From JAGQSZ01 sp049647585 (GTDB taxonomy: Bacteria; Actinomycetota; Acidimicrobiia; Acidimicrobiales; Microtrichaceae), in NCBI GenBank assembly GCA_049647585.1, contig JBARXY010000016.1, forward strand, positions 1-64,000: 64,000 nucleotides of DNA. The letters are read 5' to 3'. Made by a program: the position numbers and the translations under genes. Shown here one piece after another: positions 8,431 through 17,451 of the stretch. Every line of letters starts with the position of its first letter. Within the stretch, counting starts at the first letter, position 1. The notes beneath the pieces were generated by a model. The model was given only the letters and a program-made list of their open reading frames with translations, was not told the DNA's origin and did not search any database.

Positions 8431-10050
8431 GTGAGCACCCTTGAAGTGGCACTCGAAGATGTCGAACAGGTTGCCCGGGTAGCGGTCGATGACCTGAGAC
8501 GAACCCGTCGACACCGCCGTATCGGCGACGTCGCATGGGGAGATCTCGCCTACCGCGTTTACACCACAACCCTCGGCTGCATCGTCTTTGCGATATTCGC
8601 CTCGGGTTGGGTCGGCGACCACGAACTGTCCGCAGCGTCAACCGCCGATGTAGTCAGACTGGGGCCCGCTTGGGCTGGTCTGGGAGCAGCTCTTGCAGTC
8701 CTGTTCGGACTTCGCTCCGGCAGTCGAGGTGGTCCCCTCGCCCTTGAGGGTGCCGATGTCTATCACCTGTTGCTTGCACCCGTTGATCGTTCGCGGGTGC
8801 TGCGTCGTCCCGCTACCGGCATCGTCGGATACGGCATAGCTGGAGGTGCAGCGGCCGGTGGTCTTGCCGGAGCGCTAATGAGCCAACGGTTGCCGGGTAG
8901 CGACACCGAATGGATTGCCAGCGGGGTGCTCTATGGGGGCACTGTGGCTGCACTTCTACTCGGCTCGGCAATGGTGTGTGCTTCGCGCAAGTTGAATGCC
9001 AAGGTCCTGATCGCAATCTCTCTAGCACTGGTCGTGTGGTCGGTGGCGGCCGTCGCCGAAGCCGTGAGCGTTACTCCGTTCACGTGGCTCGGGTCGATCC
9101 TGTTCTGGCCGCTCACCTGGAATCCGGTCGAGGCCCTGTGGGTCGTCGTGGCCGCCCTGATCGTTGCGGCCGGATTTCATTGGATCGGTGGACTGTCGAT
9201 CGAAGCCGCCCAGCGGCGGACCCGGCTCGTTGGTCAGTTGCGCTTCGCCGTGACTCAACAGGACCTGCGATCTGTTCTGTTGCTGCGTCGCCAGTTGTCC
9301 TCGGAACGACCACGAAACACCAGCAGGATCAAGCGGATCCCGATGCCAATCGCCAGGCGTTTCCCGGTGTTCACACGGGACGTTCAGAGCGCAGCCAGGT
9401 GGCCGGCAGTGAGAATCATCCGCGTCGTCATCCTCTGCATAGGCGCAGCGTTGGCGTGTCGGGGAATCTGGTCGGGCACGACCCCCCTGATCCTGGTGGC
9501 CGGTCTTGCCACCTATATCGCTGCTCTGGACGCAATCGAGCCGATGGCACAGGAGGTCGACCACCCGATGATGGTGGATTCCTATCCGCTTCCTTCGGGA
9601 GTGGTGATGCAACACCACCTGGCCGCCCCGGTGCTGCTGATGGCGCTGGCCGGTGGACTTGGTGCGGTGATCGCCTGGGCGATTTCGCCGTCGACGAACG
9701 CCGCGATCATCGGCGTGATAACAGTCGTGAGCGCCGCGGCGACCGCAGTCTCGGGCGCTTCGGTGAGCGTCGCGTCCGAGGCGATTCTCGACCAGGGGGA
9801 CGCGGCAATGATGCCCCCCGAGGTGGCCGGTCCCAGGGTCGTCTTCCGTATGGCTTGGCCTCCGGCGATTGCGATAATCGGCTTCACACCCATCATCGGT
9901 GCCCAGCGCGCCGAGAGACTCGGCCACGATCCGCTTGTTCCGGCGGTGTGGCTCGCAGCGGTGTCCCTGGGGCTGTCTGCGATCGTGTTCATCTGGGTCC
10001 GCTATCGCGAAGACATGCATCGGAGCATGAGGGAGGCGATGGGCGGATGA
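8431..10050 (+). CDS. DUF6297-type membrane protein, permease part of an ABC exporter
   Basis: 539 aa with a soluble N-terminus (about 45 residues with VALEDVEQVARVAVDDLRR) and roughly 12 hydrophobic segments, plus a cytoplasmic loop around residues 250-310. The layout and the following ATPase gene fit the actinobacterial DUF6297 family, which pairs with one ABC ATPase. GTG start. A coupled 20-codon mini-ORF and then the ATPase gene follow. Transported substrate is unknown. Confidence 0.8.
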   Translation: MSTLEVALEDVEQVARVAVDDLRRTRRHRRIGDVAWGDLAYRVYTTTLGCIVFAIFASGWVGDHELSAASTADVVRLGPAWAGLGAALAVLFGLRSGSRGGPLALEGADVYHLLLAPVDRSRVLRRPATGIVGYGIAGGAAAGGLAGALMSQRLPGSDTEWIASGVLYGGTVAALLLGSAMVCASRKLNAKVLIAISLALVVWSVAAVAEAVSVTPFTWLGSILFWPLTWNPVEALWVVVAALIVAAGFHWIGGLSIEAAQRRTRLVGQLRFAVTQQDLRSVLLLRRQLSSERPRNTSRIKRIPMPIARRFPVFTRDVQSAARWPAVRIIRVVILCIGAALACRGIWSGTTPLILVAGLATYIAALDAIEPMAQEVDHPMMVDSYPLPSGVVMQHHLAAPVLLMALAGGLGAVIAWAISPSTNAAIIGVITVVSAAATAVSGASVSVASEAILDQGDAAMMPPEVAGPRVVFRMAWPPAIAIIGFTPIIGAQRAERLGHDPLVPAVWLAAVSLGLSAIVFIWVRYREDMHRSMREAMGG

Positions 10051-10109
10051 ACAGTCGACGAAGGTCATCACCGGAACATTCGAATCAACAGTCCGTGAGG
10101 TTCAAGTGA
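10047..10109 (+). CDS. 20-codon coupling ORF between permease and ATPase
   Basis: ATG overlaps the permease stop (ATGA) and its own TGA overlaps the GTG of the ATPase gene (GTGA). It would encode a basic peptide, MNSRRRSSPEHSNQQSVRFK. No family is known to me. It may serve only to carry ribosomes from one gene to the next. Confidence 0.35.
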   Translation: MNSRRRSSPEHSNQQSVRFK

Positions 10110-10822
10110 GTCGCCGAAGCACATCATCCAGCGAGCGGCCCGACATCGTCGTCAGCCTTGACGGCGTCGCCAAGGAATACGGCGACGTAGGAGCCCTGGC
10201 CCCGGTCGATCTGCAGGTCGAGGCCGGAGAGTCGGTCGTCCTGGTGGGACACAACGGATCCGGTAAGTCGACGCTGCTCAGCATCGTCGCTGGAATGCTC
10301 GAACCAAGCGACGGAGAGGTTCGGGTCCACGGTCAGGAGCCGGACTCGATGTACGTGCGCCAGCGTCGATCGTGGCTGCCCGACAATCCGGTCCTCTACG
10401 ACGACCTGAGTGTCCGCGAGCACCTTGAGTACACGATCCGCATGCACGGCGGTGACGGTGACGAGCCGATCATCGACGACCTGATCGAGCGGCTCGGCCT
10501 AGGTGGACGAGAGGACGATCTGCCGTCGCAGTTCAGCCGCGGACTACGCCAGAAGGCAGCCGCCGCAGTTGCCCTGGTACGACCCTTCACCCTTCTCCTG
10601 GTCGACGAGCCCTTCGTCGGACTCGATGCGGCTGGGCGTAAGTCGTTCCTGGGTCTGCTGGACGAGGCCCGGGAGGGCGGTGCGACGATCCTGGTCGCGA
10701 CCCACGACCCGGAGGTGATCGACCGCTTCGAGCGCGGGCTCGTGCTGGACGACGGACATCTGATCCACGACGGCCCGGCCAAGTCGGTACACGAGTTCGT
10801 GTCGCCGGACTTCAGCCACTGA
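10106..10822 (+). CDS. ABC transporter ATP-binding protein
   Basis: 238 aa. Walker A GHNGSGKST near residue 50, a degenerate signature FSRGLRQK near 140 in place of LSGGQ, Walker B LLLVDEPFVG near 164 and the H-loop ATHD near 195. It energises export by the upstream DUF6297 membrane protein. GTG start, reached through the short coupling ORF. The degenerate signature resembles ABC-2-type exporters with dedicated partners. Confidence 0.92.
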   Translation: MSRRSTSSSERPDIVVSLDGVAKEYGDVGALAPVDLQVEAGESVVLVGHNGSGKSTLLSIVAGMLEPSDGEVRVHGQEPDSMYVRQRRSWLPDNPVLYDDLSVREHLEYTIRMHGGDGDEPIIDDLIERLGLGGREDDLPSQFSRGLRQKAAAAVALVRPFTLLLVDEPFVGLDAAGRKSFLGLLDEAREGGATILVATHDPEVIDRFERGLVLDDGHLIHDGPAKSVHEFVSPDFSH

Positions 10823-10842
10823 GACTCTGATCGGGCGGCCTA

Positions 10843-10975
10843 GCCGTTCAGCTGCCGAGCTCCTCCGCTGGCGTGCCGTTCAACGGCAAGAGCGCTGGAG
10901 TGCCGTTCAGCTGGCGAGCCTTTCCGCTGGCGTGCCGTTCTGAGCCGTTCAGCTGGCGAGCCGTTCAGCTGCCGA
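10843..10975. repeat. Degenerate repeat, six copies of GCCGTTCAG-like unit
   Basis: Between the convergent ABC and MmpL stops the sequence GCCGTTCAG or a close variant recurs at 10843, 10874, 10902, 10933, 10943 and 10959, several followed by CTGGCGAGC or CTGCCGA. Spacing varies (31, 28, 31, 10, 16). It has no ORF of interest and reads as slippage-derived repeat DNA. Confidence 0.8.
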
Positions 10976-13448
10976 CGGGTTCGGCATCTGGCGACTCGGT
11001 CGAGCTGTTCGGATCGTCGCTGTCCGGGTCGTCGCCACCGAGCAGAACTCCCTCGGCGGCAAGCTCCGCCTCGATATCGACCGGACCTTCGACGTTGATG
11101 TTGGGGAGCAGCCGGTTGAGCCACTTCGGTATCCACCAGTTGCGGTCCCCGAGAAGCTCCATCGTCGCCGGCACCAGGAGCATTCTGACCACGGTCGCGT
11201 CCAGAAGCACAGCAAAAGCGAGGCCGAAGCCCATCAGCTTGACGACGCGCATTCCTTCCAAAAGGAAGGACCCGAACACGAAGACCATGATCGCGGCAGC
11301 AGCCGTGATGACCCTGGCTGTTGCGGCCAGTCCATCTGCGACCGAGGTCTTGCTGTCTCCGGTTCGAAGCCATTCCTCACGGATGCGGGACAGTAGGAAC
11401 ACCTCGTAGTCCATCGACAGGCCGAACACGATCGCGAAGAGCATCATCGGCATGAACGGCTCGATGGGTGCCGGCTCGACCCCGAAGATGGTCTTCAACC
11501 AGCCCCACTGGAAGATGGCGACCAGCACGCCATAGGCGGCGCCGATCGACAACAGATTCATCAGCACGGCCTTGAGCGGCACCAGGAGCGATCGGAAGAC
11601 GAGCATCAACAGGATGAACGACAGGGCCAGCACGGCTGCGAAGAAGAAGAACAGTCGCCCGGCCAGGTACTCCGAGAAGTCGACGCTCACTGCGACCTGA
11701 CCGGTCACGAGTATGTCGAGGCCAGCCTGGTCGCTCAGCTTGGGTAGGACGTCCTCGCGCAGGTGGTGGACCAGCTCCGTCGTGGCCTCATCCTGTGGAG
11801 ATGTCGTCGGCACGACCGTCCACAGAAGCGCCTTGGAAGCCGCTGGATCTTCCATATTCGATGGGATCGGAGGCCCTACCGAGGCAATCCCGGGAACCTC
11901 CAGAAGCGCCTGGCTGATCGCCAGGTAGGGCTTCGAGGTGCTTGCGTCCACGCCCTCGGGGATGGTCGACACCAACATCAGCTTGCCTGTGGAGCCCGTG
12001 CCGAAGCCTTGTCCCATCAGGTCATAGGCCTTACGGCCGGTGTTGTTCTCGGGCAGGTTGCCGGCGTCGGAGAAGCCCAGGCGGATACCGAACAGGGGGA
12101 TGGTCAATGCCAACAGGACGAGCGTGGCGCCGATCGCCAGGGGCCACGGATTCGACTGTACGAAACGGCTCCAGCGGTATGCACCTGTTTCGCGCAGCGG
12201 CTTGGGAGGGCGGGCCGGGACCTGCTTCTTGAGAGGTGCGACCGCAAAGCCGGCGACAAGGACGATGAGCGCCAGCGGTAGGGCTACTAGGAGGGGCTGG
12301 ACCTTCAGCCCTGCGCCGAAGAGCGCCAGGGAGACGAGCCCCGCAGCGATCAGGCCTCGGTAGCGGGTGACGTTGACCCGTTCGCCTGCGAAACCGAGCA
12401 GCGCCGGCAACAGCGTGAGTGAGGCGACCATCGTGACCATGACGATCGTGGCTGCGCCTATGCCGAGCCCCGAGACGAAGCTGACTCCCATTATGAGCAT
12501 GCCGAGCAGCGAGATGACCACTGTGAAGCCCGCGAAGGTGACCGCCCGACCAGAGGTGTCGATCGCTATTGCAATCGCCTCTTCGACCGTGTGGCCCTCA
12601 CGGAGTTGCTCTCGGTAGCGGGTGACTATGAACAGCGCGTAGTCGATCCCGACACCGAGGCCGATCATCACGCCCAGCGTGGTTGCGAAGTCGGGCATGG
12701 TGATGAAATTCGACATGAGCGTCAGCGCGATGCTGCCGACACCGATACCGGCCATGGCCACACCGATCGGAAGACCCATGGCGAGCACCGAGCCGAAAGC
12801 CACGATCAGGATGATGATCGCAAAGGAAAGGCCGAGCAGCTCCGACGAGGGTGCCTCGAACTCCTGGAAGGGGTCGCCGCCGAAGGCGATCTTCACCCCG
12901 TCGAGTTTGGGGGCCATCTCCATGATCTTGGTGCCGGTCTTCATGGCTTGATCCATGTCGATGTCACGCGAGATCGAGATCGACGCGTAGGCGACCTTGC
13001 CAGCCTCGGGCCCGGTGGTGGCGATGTGCTCGTCGCCACCCGAAAGCTTCGTCAACTCGGTCGGGTCGCTCGTGCCGGAGATCAGCCACTGCACCAGTGG
13101 AGACGAGGCGTCCGGGATGCTCGACTCGAATGGTCCCTGCACCGTTACGTGCTTCACCTTGGAGACCTTGTTCAGAAACGCATCAACTTCGGAGCGCACC
13201 ACCGGGTCTTCGAAGCCCGATTCGGAGCGGAACACGATCTCACCGGGGATTCCGGCACCGAGGCCGCCCATCTGGGATTCGAGAATGTCAAAGCCGTGGC
13301 GCGATTCGACGTCGGGAAGGCTGAAGTCGGTCGAATAGCCCGACCCGACTGCCGAAACGATGCCGGCCCCACCGATCAGAACGACCAGCCATATGACGAC
13401 TACCGCACGGCGGTTTCTGAAGCACCATGAACCCAGACGACTGAACAT
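10965..13448 (-). CDS. MmpL-family RND transporter
   Basis: 827 aa with two repeats of one helix, a large periplasmic-side loop and five to six further helices. The N-terminus MFSRLGSWCFRNRRAVVVIW is typical of actinobacterial MMPL proteins. In the second half the helix cluster with GLSMDYEVFLLSRIREEW carries the Asp-Tyr pair that relays protons in this family; the first half has GLGVGIDYALFIVTRYREQL. MmpL proteins flip lipids or siderophore-like lipids outward. The acidic C-terminal tail is short. Substrate unknown. Confidence 0.93.
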   Translation of the reverse strand: MFSRLGSWCFRNRRAVVVIWLVVLIGGAGIVSAVGSGYSTDFSLPDVESRHGFDILESQMGGLGAGIPGEIVFRSESGFEDPVVRSEVDAFLNKVSKVKHVTVQGPFESSIPDASSPLVQWLISGTSDPTELTKLSGGDEHIATTGPEAGKVAYASISISRDIDMDQAMKTGTKIMEMAPKLDGVKIAFGGDPFQEFEAPSSELLGLSFAIIILIVAFGSVLAMGLPIGVAMAGIGVGSIALTLMSNFITMPDFATTLGVMIGLGVGIDYALFIVTRYREQLREGHTVEEAIAIAIDTSGRAVTFAGFTVVISLLGMLIMGVSFVSGLGIGAATIVMVTMVASLTLLPALLGFAGERVNVTRYRGLIAAGLVSLALFGAGLKVQPLLVALPLALIVLVAGFAVAPLKKQVPARPPKPLRETGAYRWSRFVQSNPWPLAIGATLVLLALTIPLFGIRLGFSDAGNLPENNTGRKAYDLMGQGFGTGSTGKLMLVSTIPEGVDASTSKPYLAISQALLEVPGIASVGPPIPSNMEDPAASKALLWTVVPTTSPQDEATTELVHHLREDVLPKLSDQAGLDILVTGQVAVSVDFSEYLAGRLFFFFAAVLALSFILLMLVFRSLLVPLKAVLMNLLSIGAAYGVLVAIFQWGWLKTIFGVEPAPIEPFMPMMLFAIVFGLSMDYEVFLLSRIREEWLRTGDSKTSVADGLAATARVITAAAAIMVFVFGSFLLEGMRVVKLMGFGLAFAVLLDATVVRMLLVPATMELLGDRNWWIPKWLNRLLPNINVEGPVDIEAELAAEGVLLGGDDPDSDDPNSSTESPDAEPVGS

Positions 13449-13517
13449 CTACGAAGTCTCCGAGGGTTGGGAAATCGACTTCATGGCCTCGGGGGTGCAT
13501 TCCGGTCGAGTTCAGCA

Positions 13518-13535
13518 AATGAGTAGGCGCTCATT
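13518..13535. promoter_or_regulatory. Palindromic operator upstream of the MmpL gene
   Basis: AATGAG-TAGGCG-CTCATT, a perfect 6+6 inverted repeat 70 bases upstream of the MmpL start. Its form is that of TetR-family operators. No regulator gene is adjacent, so the protein binding it would be encoded elsewhere. Confidence 0.5.
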
Positions 13536-13722
13536 ATCATGGCGGTCTCGTCGGACCCGCAACCCGACGGACAAGGGTCACACCCGGATGGCCTTCCCCT
13601 ATCGCAAGCCAACCGAGCTTGCCCAAGGTGAGAACACCGGGCCAGAACGGGTTCTCGAACGCAAGGTCCGGGACCCCCATTGCGAATGGTTGTCTCAGCA
13701 AGAAGTCCACCACGCGACCGAA

Positions 13723-13968
13723 CTAAGTGACCAGATCGAGAATGGCGTCGGTCCACAACCCATGTCCGGCCCCGTGAAGCGATCTCCGGACCCCAAACCC
13801 AACCAGTCCCTCCGTCGTCTTTACCGGAGCGATCCGCCGCACTCTGAAACCTGGGAGCCGCTCCTCGACCGGGCCCAGCGTCCAAGAGAACTCCTCCTGC
13901 GGCCGGTCAGGCCAAAAGCCCTCCAGGTGGCGACGAACCGAGTCACGCACATCATCGACGTCAGCCAT
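13723..13968 (-). pseudogene. Truncated SUFU-type immunity gene next to an orphan toxin tip
   Basis: The first about 45 codons, with VRRHLEGFWPDRPQEEFSW then LPGFRVRRIAP, look like the N-terminus of suppressor-of-fused-like proteins, a known immunity family of polymorphic toxin loci, which are usually near 190 aa. Similarity stops near 13830 and the frame ends at 13723 after 81 codons, so the gene is truncated by a deletion or junction. Its ATG overlaps the stop of the upstream orphan toxin tip by 8 bases (ATGGCTGA), the layout expected for a toxin-immunity pair. The function is inferred from family memory and context. Confidence 0.5.
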
Positions 13969-14317
13969 CCAAACCCCAGAGTTTCGCGTACCGCTGAGAC
14001 AGGTGCGACAACGATCCACCCTGGGAGCGTTGACATGTCAGGCACATCGTGCCGTCGAAGGCTTGGGCACTCCGAGCGAACGCCCGGCGTCGCGCGTCAG
14101 TCATCGCGTGGCCACCACCGTAGTAATGCTCAAGCAACGACGGACTGTGCTCTGGAACTGGAGCCGTATTCGTTCCGCTCACCTGCGGTCGGCCGCAGGA
14201 CGGACAAGACGTACCCTCGGCACCTTCCCTCAGCGCTCGGCCAGCAGGACTGTTCGTCTGCGCGCCACCGTAATGAGCCGCCCGATCGTACCGCTGTCCA
14301 TGATCGTCTCCATCGTC
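13961..14317 (-). pseudogene. Orphan polymorphic-toxin C-terminal tip (HNH-like, Cys-rich)
   Basis: Minus-strand open frame of about 118 codons without a usable ATG at its 5' end. It reads QRYDRAAHYGG, TSCPSCGRPQVSGT, VPEHSPSLLEHYYGGGHAMT and MCLTCQRSQGG. Two CxxC pairs and the EHSPS..EHYY stretch look like a zinc-supported nuclease-type toxin end. A strong ribosome site (AAGGAG) and ATG near 14314 lie in another frame that stops after 27 codons, so one frameshift would restore a start. It stands directly downstream of the RHS1 immunity gene and upstream of the SUFU remnant, as displaced toxin tips do in RHS and CDI loci. Confidence 0.5.
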
Positions 14318-14416
14318 TCACTCCTTTGATCGGCACACTCTGTTGCCGCCTTAGGGAGGGACGTGATGGCCATCGCGCGGTTATATCAGATGACATCCGA
14401 AGAGCCGACAAACGGC

Positions 14417-14719
14417 CTACAGCGCACCACCACCACCTCCTCGACGATGACGACGCAGCAATTGCGCACAGCTCACGATCTGGTTAACCAATGGCGCCGT
14501 TAGATTCCACGAATCGATCGCCCTACGAGATACCTCATTAATAAGAAGAGAAGCGTCATCCTGTTGGTTGGATTTCATTAGCCTGTGAGCTTCCTTCACT
14601 CCCGCAAGAGCCCATATCAGGCTTTCACTGGAAGCACGAGTCAGTCGCTCATCGACAGGGAGGGAATTCTCTACCTCCAGAGCCGATTCCAGTTGAGCGA
14701 TGGTTGATTCCAATGTCAT
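14417..14719 (-). CDS. Putative immunity protein for the RHS1 toxin
   Basis: 100 aa, mostly helical, with no family I recognise (MTLESTIAQLESALEVENSL at the start, a Gly/Arg-rich end). The ATG overlaps the RHS1 stop (ATGA), the standard position of a cognate immunity gene, so the role is inferred from context. No signal peptide or membrane helix is visible, which suggests it neutralises the toxin in the cytoplasm. It is not obviously related to the IFT antitoxin of mycobacterial TNT. Confidence 0.65.
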   Translation of the reverse strand: MTLESTIAQLESALEVENSLPVDERLTRASSESLIWALAGVKEAHRLMKSNQQDDASLLINEVSRRAIDSWNLTAPLVNQIVSCAQLLRRHRRGGGGGAL

Positions 14720-17451
14720 AGCCGGATCAAATCTTCTAAATCTGGAATGAAGTGCTGAATACCACCACCTGGGTTACCGAAATTCGGAGCTACCCTACCT
14801 GTGAAGTATTTCGCTCCAGGGCGAACTTGGAACTGGGCGATGTTGGACATTGGGTTGCCAGGTGGAAGAGCCAAGGTGCGTCTCGATGCTGGCAGAGTCG
14901 GCGATAAGTAGCGGCCAACGGAATCAGACCCGCCCCCGTAGAACCTCACTCCAAATGTATCTGCGCCAGCATTCTGCACTCGGACGGTCCCAGGCTCAAA
15001 GGAGCCAAGAATCTCCTTCCGGATACTTCGAGGCACACCCGCATCTTGCAAGTACTGAGATGCTTCTCTCACTCCAGCGAAGGGGTCAGGTATCCCCCTT
15101 GGGGTGAGGGTCTTGGCGACAGTTCCTTCGGCGGCGTCGACAGCTGTGGCGGTGGCTTCTTTGGAGAAGAATCGGCTGGCGGCTTGGCCTGCGCGGGTGG
15201 TAGCGAATCGGCTGTAGCCGGATTTGGCGACTGCGCCTAGGATTTTTCCGCCGCCGTAGAACAGGGCTCCGGTGGCTGCACCGACGACTCCTCCGAGGAG
15301 CGTTCCTGTTGCGCATTGGCTGGCAGTGTTGTTGCCACCACAGTTGGTGAACGCTCCTCCCATTCCTCCTGCTACTCCGCCGGCGAGAACCGCGCACCCG
15401 AACGCACCCAAACCCAGACTCAGTCCGGTGCACGCAGCGCCCACGGCGATCCCGACAACTGTTGCCGCGATAATTCCTTTGTGGTCAACAACCCAACCGA
15501 CGGTTTTGCTTGCCGCGTGTTGAACCTTCTTCCACGTGCCCGCAGGGTCTTGTATGAGGTCGTAAGCAAGTTTCGCTGTCGAGTAACCCGAGACAAACTT
15601 CCCGGCGGTCCCCAACGCACCCGTTACAGAGAACATGCCGGTGGGGTCGGTGTAGTTGAGGGGACTGTTGTTCACGTACGTGTACGGGTTGGCGCCTGCC
15701 GCCCCGGGGATCGGAGCTACAGGATCAACAGTTGTAAACGAGCCAGTCCCAGGGTCGTAGTTGCGGGCCCTCAGGTAGGCGAGCCCGTCAATCGAGACTT
15801 CACCGCGGTAACCGACGGCGACTGTCGCGCCGGTCGGTGTGACGGGTTTTCCGTAAGCGTCGTAACTCGCACCCGCAGCAAGACCAGTGTCGAGAGTCGA
15901 ACCGTAAATGTCGGCCGACAACGCTCGACTCCCGGTGCCCTGGGTAGCGCTCGACCAAGCTGTGCCTCCACCCGGGCGGGTCAAGGTTGCTATCCCTTCA
16001 CCAGGTCTTGTGACAGACACCAGCTCGCCGCCAGGAGTCCAATCCAAATATGTGACCCCACCGCTACCAGTCACGGTTTCGGGTTGACCAGCCAGATCCA
16101 AAGTCCGCGTGGATGTCAGCGATCCATTCTTGGAGGTTGTGGTCAGCCTGCCGGCTGGGTCATAACCGAACGACTTCGCGTTTGCACCAGTCGTTTCACT
16201 GGTTCGTCTGCCTGCAGGGTCATAGGAGTAAACGGTTGGGGTTCCACCCGCCGGGGTTGTAGAGGCGAGTTGACCGGCCGGGTAATAGACGTAGCCGGTC
16301 GCCACTCCGCCCGTCGTTGCGGTCTCACGCAACCCGGTATCGGAGTAGGTGTACGTCGAGTCGCCTGTAGTGCCTGGGGCGTCTACAGACCCAAGCTGCC
16401 CGCCGACGTCATAGCCGTACAACGTCGACTGACTGCCGGTGGTTTCAGAAGCGATCCTGCCAGTCGAGTCATACCCGAGAGTCGTAGCCCGGTCTATGCC
16501 ACCCCCAGTTTGGGAATAGCCAGACAGTCGGCCGTCGGTGTAATCCCAGACGCGTTCCTTGCCAGCGGGCAACACCTCTTTCGTCAGGCGCCCGTCGTCG
16601 TCCCACTCGTAACCGGCAACCTTTCCGTCACCAGTAGTAGCAACCGAAAAATCGTCTACCCGGACCGACCCCGCCGCGTCAGTGCCGCCGACCGCAACAA
16701 TCTTCGGGGTACCCCAAAAGAACGGTAGGAAATCGTTGAACGACGCGTTCCACGACAACGGCTCACTCTGACCCTCAGCCCAAACCTTGACCGAAACCCA
16801 GTTCTGAGACGTCGAATAGCGGACCTTGAACACCCCAGAAGGAACCGAAACTTCCCCGAGAGTAGAAGACCAAATGAAACCCGCTCGTCGCACTGTTGCT
16901 TTGACAGCACCCTTACGGAACTCGATCAGGTCATAGTTAGCGTCGTCAACAAAGCGGTTATAGACAAGCAACCGGGTGTTGTCACCCGCTTCACCCATGT
17001 CGACAGTCAACGTCGTGTCAGTCAAATCCCGGGCAGCACCCTTATAGACAAGCTGAGCGTTCGACCCCCCAGACGACGTAACCGACAACTCCCCAGCATT
17101 CCCGTCGATCCCGACCGACCCGCCGCCACCAGTGCTGGTCGACCACCTCGCCGGGTCAACCGCGCTGCCATCAACACCCGTGAACGAGTCAGACACATCC
17201 AGACCCGTCGACACCGACGTCAGGGCATCAGAAGAGCTACGACAAGACGGACCTACAAGAGACCCAGACCCAGATAACACCAGGCCAGCGCCGGCCGGCT
17301 CTGCGGCAGGCAGACCAACCGACAGAACCGCCAACACCACAACCGCCCACAGACACGTCAAACGCGCTCGTCTGCCCCGAATGCCCGACAGCGACCATGC
17401 ATCACCCGGGACTGATACGGGAGACAAAGGCGAACGGTGAAATTCGATCAC
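14716..17451 (-). CDS. RHS1: secreted RHS/YD-repeat protein with TNT-like toxin end
   Basis: 911 aa. A hydrophobic signal segment (CLWAVVVLAVLSVGLPAA, about residues 32-50) is followed by a beta-rich LamG-like domain and the YD-repeat core (many GYDxxGRL units, about residues 275-600, ending YLRARNYDPGTGSFTTVDP and NYTDPTG). A glycine-rich hydrophobic stretch (about 660-720) precedes a variable tip. The tip has GRYLSP, ALPPGN, APNFGNPGGGIQ and ends DLEDLIRL. This matches the order of TNT-type NAD glycohydrolases (Arg, GxY, RALP, GGGxQ). GTG start overlaps the upstream immunity gene (GTGA). Toxin activity is inference from motif order. Confidence 0.85.
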   Translation of the reverse strand: MIEFHRSPLSPVSVPGDAWSLSGIRGRRARLTCLWAVVVLAVLSVGLPAAEPAGAGLVLSGSGSLVGPSCRSSSDALTSVSTGLDVSDSFTGVDGSAVDPARWSTSTGGGGSVGIDGNAGELSVTSSGGSNAQLVYKGAARDLTDTTLTVDMGEAGDNTRLLVYNRFVDDANYDLIEFRKGAVKATVRRAGFIWSSTLGEVSVPSGVFKVRYSTSQNWVSVKVWAEGQSEPLSWNASFNDFLPFFWGTPKIVAVGGTDAAGSVRVDDFSVATTGDGKVAGYEWDDDGRLTKEVLPAGKERVWDYTDGRLSGYSQTGGGIDRATTLGYDSTGRIASETTGSQSTLYGYDVGGQLGSVDAPGTTGDSTYTYSDTGLRETATTGGVATGYVYYPAGQLASTTPAGGTPTVYSYDPAGRRTSETTGANAKSFGYDPAGRLTTTSKNGSLTSTRTLDLAGQPETVTGSGGVTYLDWTPGGELVSVTRPGEGIATLTRPGGGTAWSSATQGTGSRALSADIYGSTLDTGLAAGASYDAYGKPVTPTGATVAVGYRGEVSIDGLAYLRARNYDPGTGSFTTVDPVAPIPGAAGANPYTYVNNSPLNYTDPTGMFSVTGALGTAGKFVSGYSTAKLAYDLIQDPAGTWKKVQHAASKTVGWVVDHKGIIAATVVGIAVGAACTGLSLGLGAFGCAVLAGGVAGGMGGAFTNCGGNNTASQCATGTLLGGVVGAATGALFYGGGKILGAVAKSGYSRFATTRAGQAASRFFSKEATATAVDAAEGTVAKTLTPRGIPDPFAGVREASQYLQDAGVPRSIRKEILGSFEPGTVRVQNAGADTFGVRFYGGGSDSVGRYLSPTLPASRRTLALPPGNPMSNIAQFQVRPGAKYFTGRVAPNFGNPGGGIQHFIPDLEDLIRL
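15620..16743. repeat. Long direct repeat, copy 1 (RHS1 core)
   Basis: The YD-repeat core and core-end region of RHS1 is nearly identical in DNA to the core of RHS2 about 3,001-3,004 bases away (roughly 18630-19745). The hydrophobic pre-toxin segment (15080-15510 against 18090-18510) is also highly similar. The toxin tips differ completely. The repeats allow recombination that swaps tips. Confidence 0.85.

Noticed and set aside
8910..10109. Plus-strand 399-codon frame within the DUF6297 gene
   Set aside because: Arg/Gly-rich shadow; only its last 20 codons coincide with the coupling ORF.
13360..14487. Plus-strand 375-codon open frame
   Set aside because: It runs antisense through the MmpL start, the SUFU remnant and the orphan tip; its composition is basic and Ser/Pro-rich with no family features, while the minus strand carries recognisable motifs.
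15316..16728. Plus-strand 470-codon frame antisense to RHS1
   Set aside because: An antisense frame produced by the repetitive, GC-biased YD-repeat DNA; the same happens opposite RHS2.
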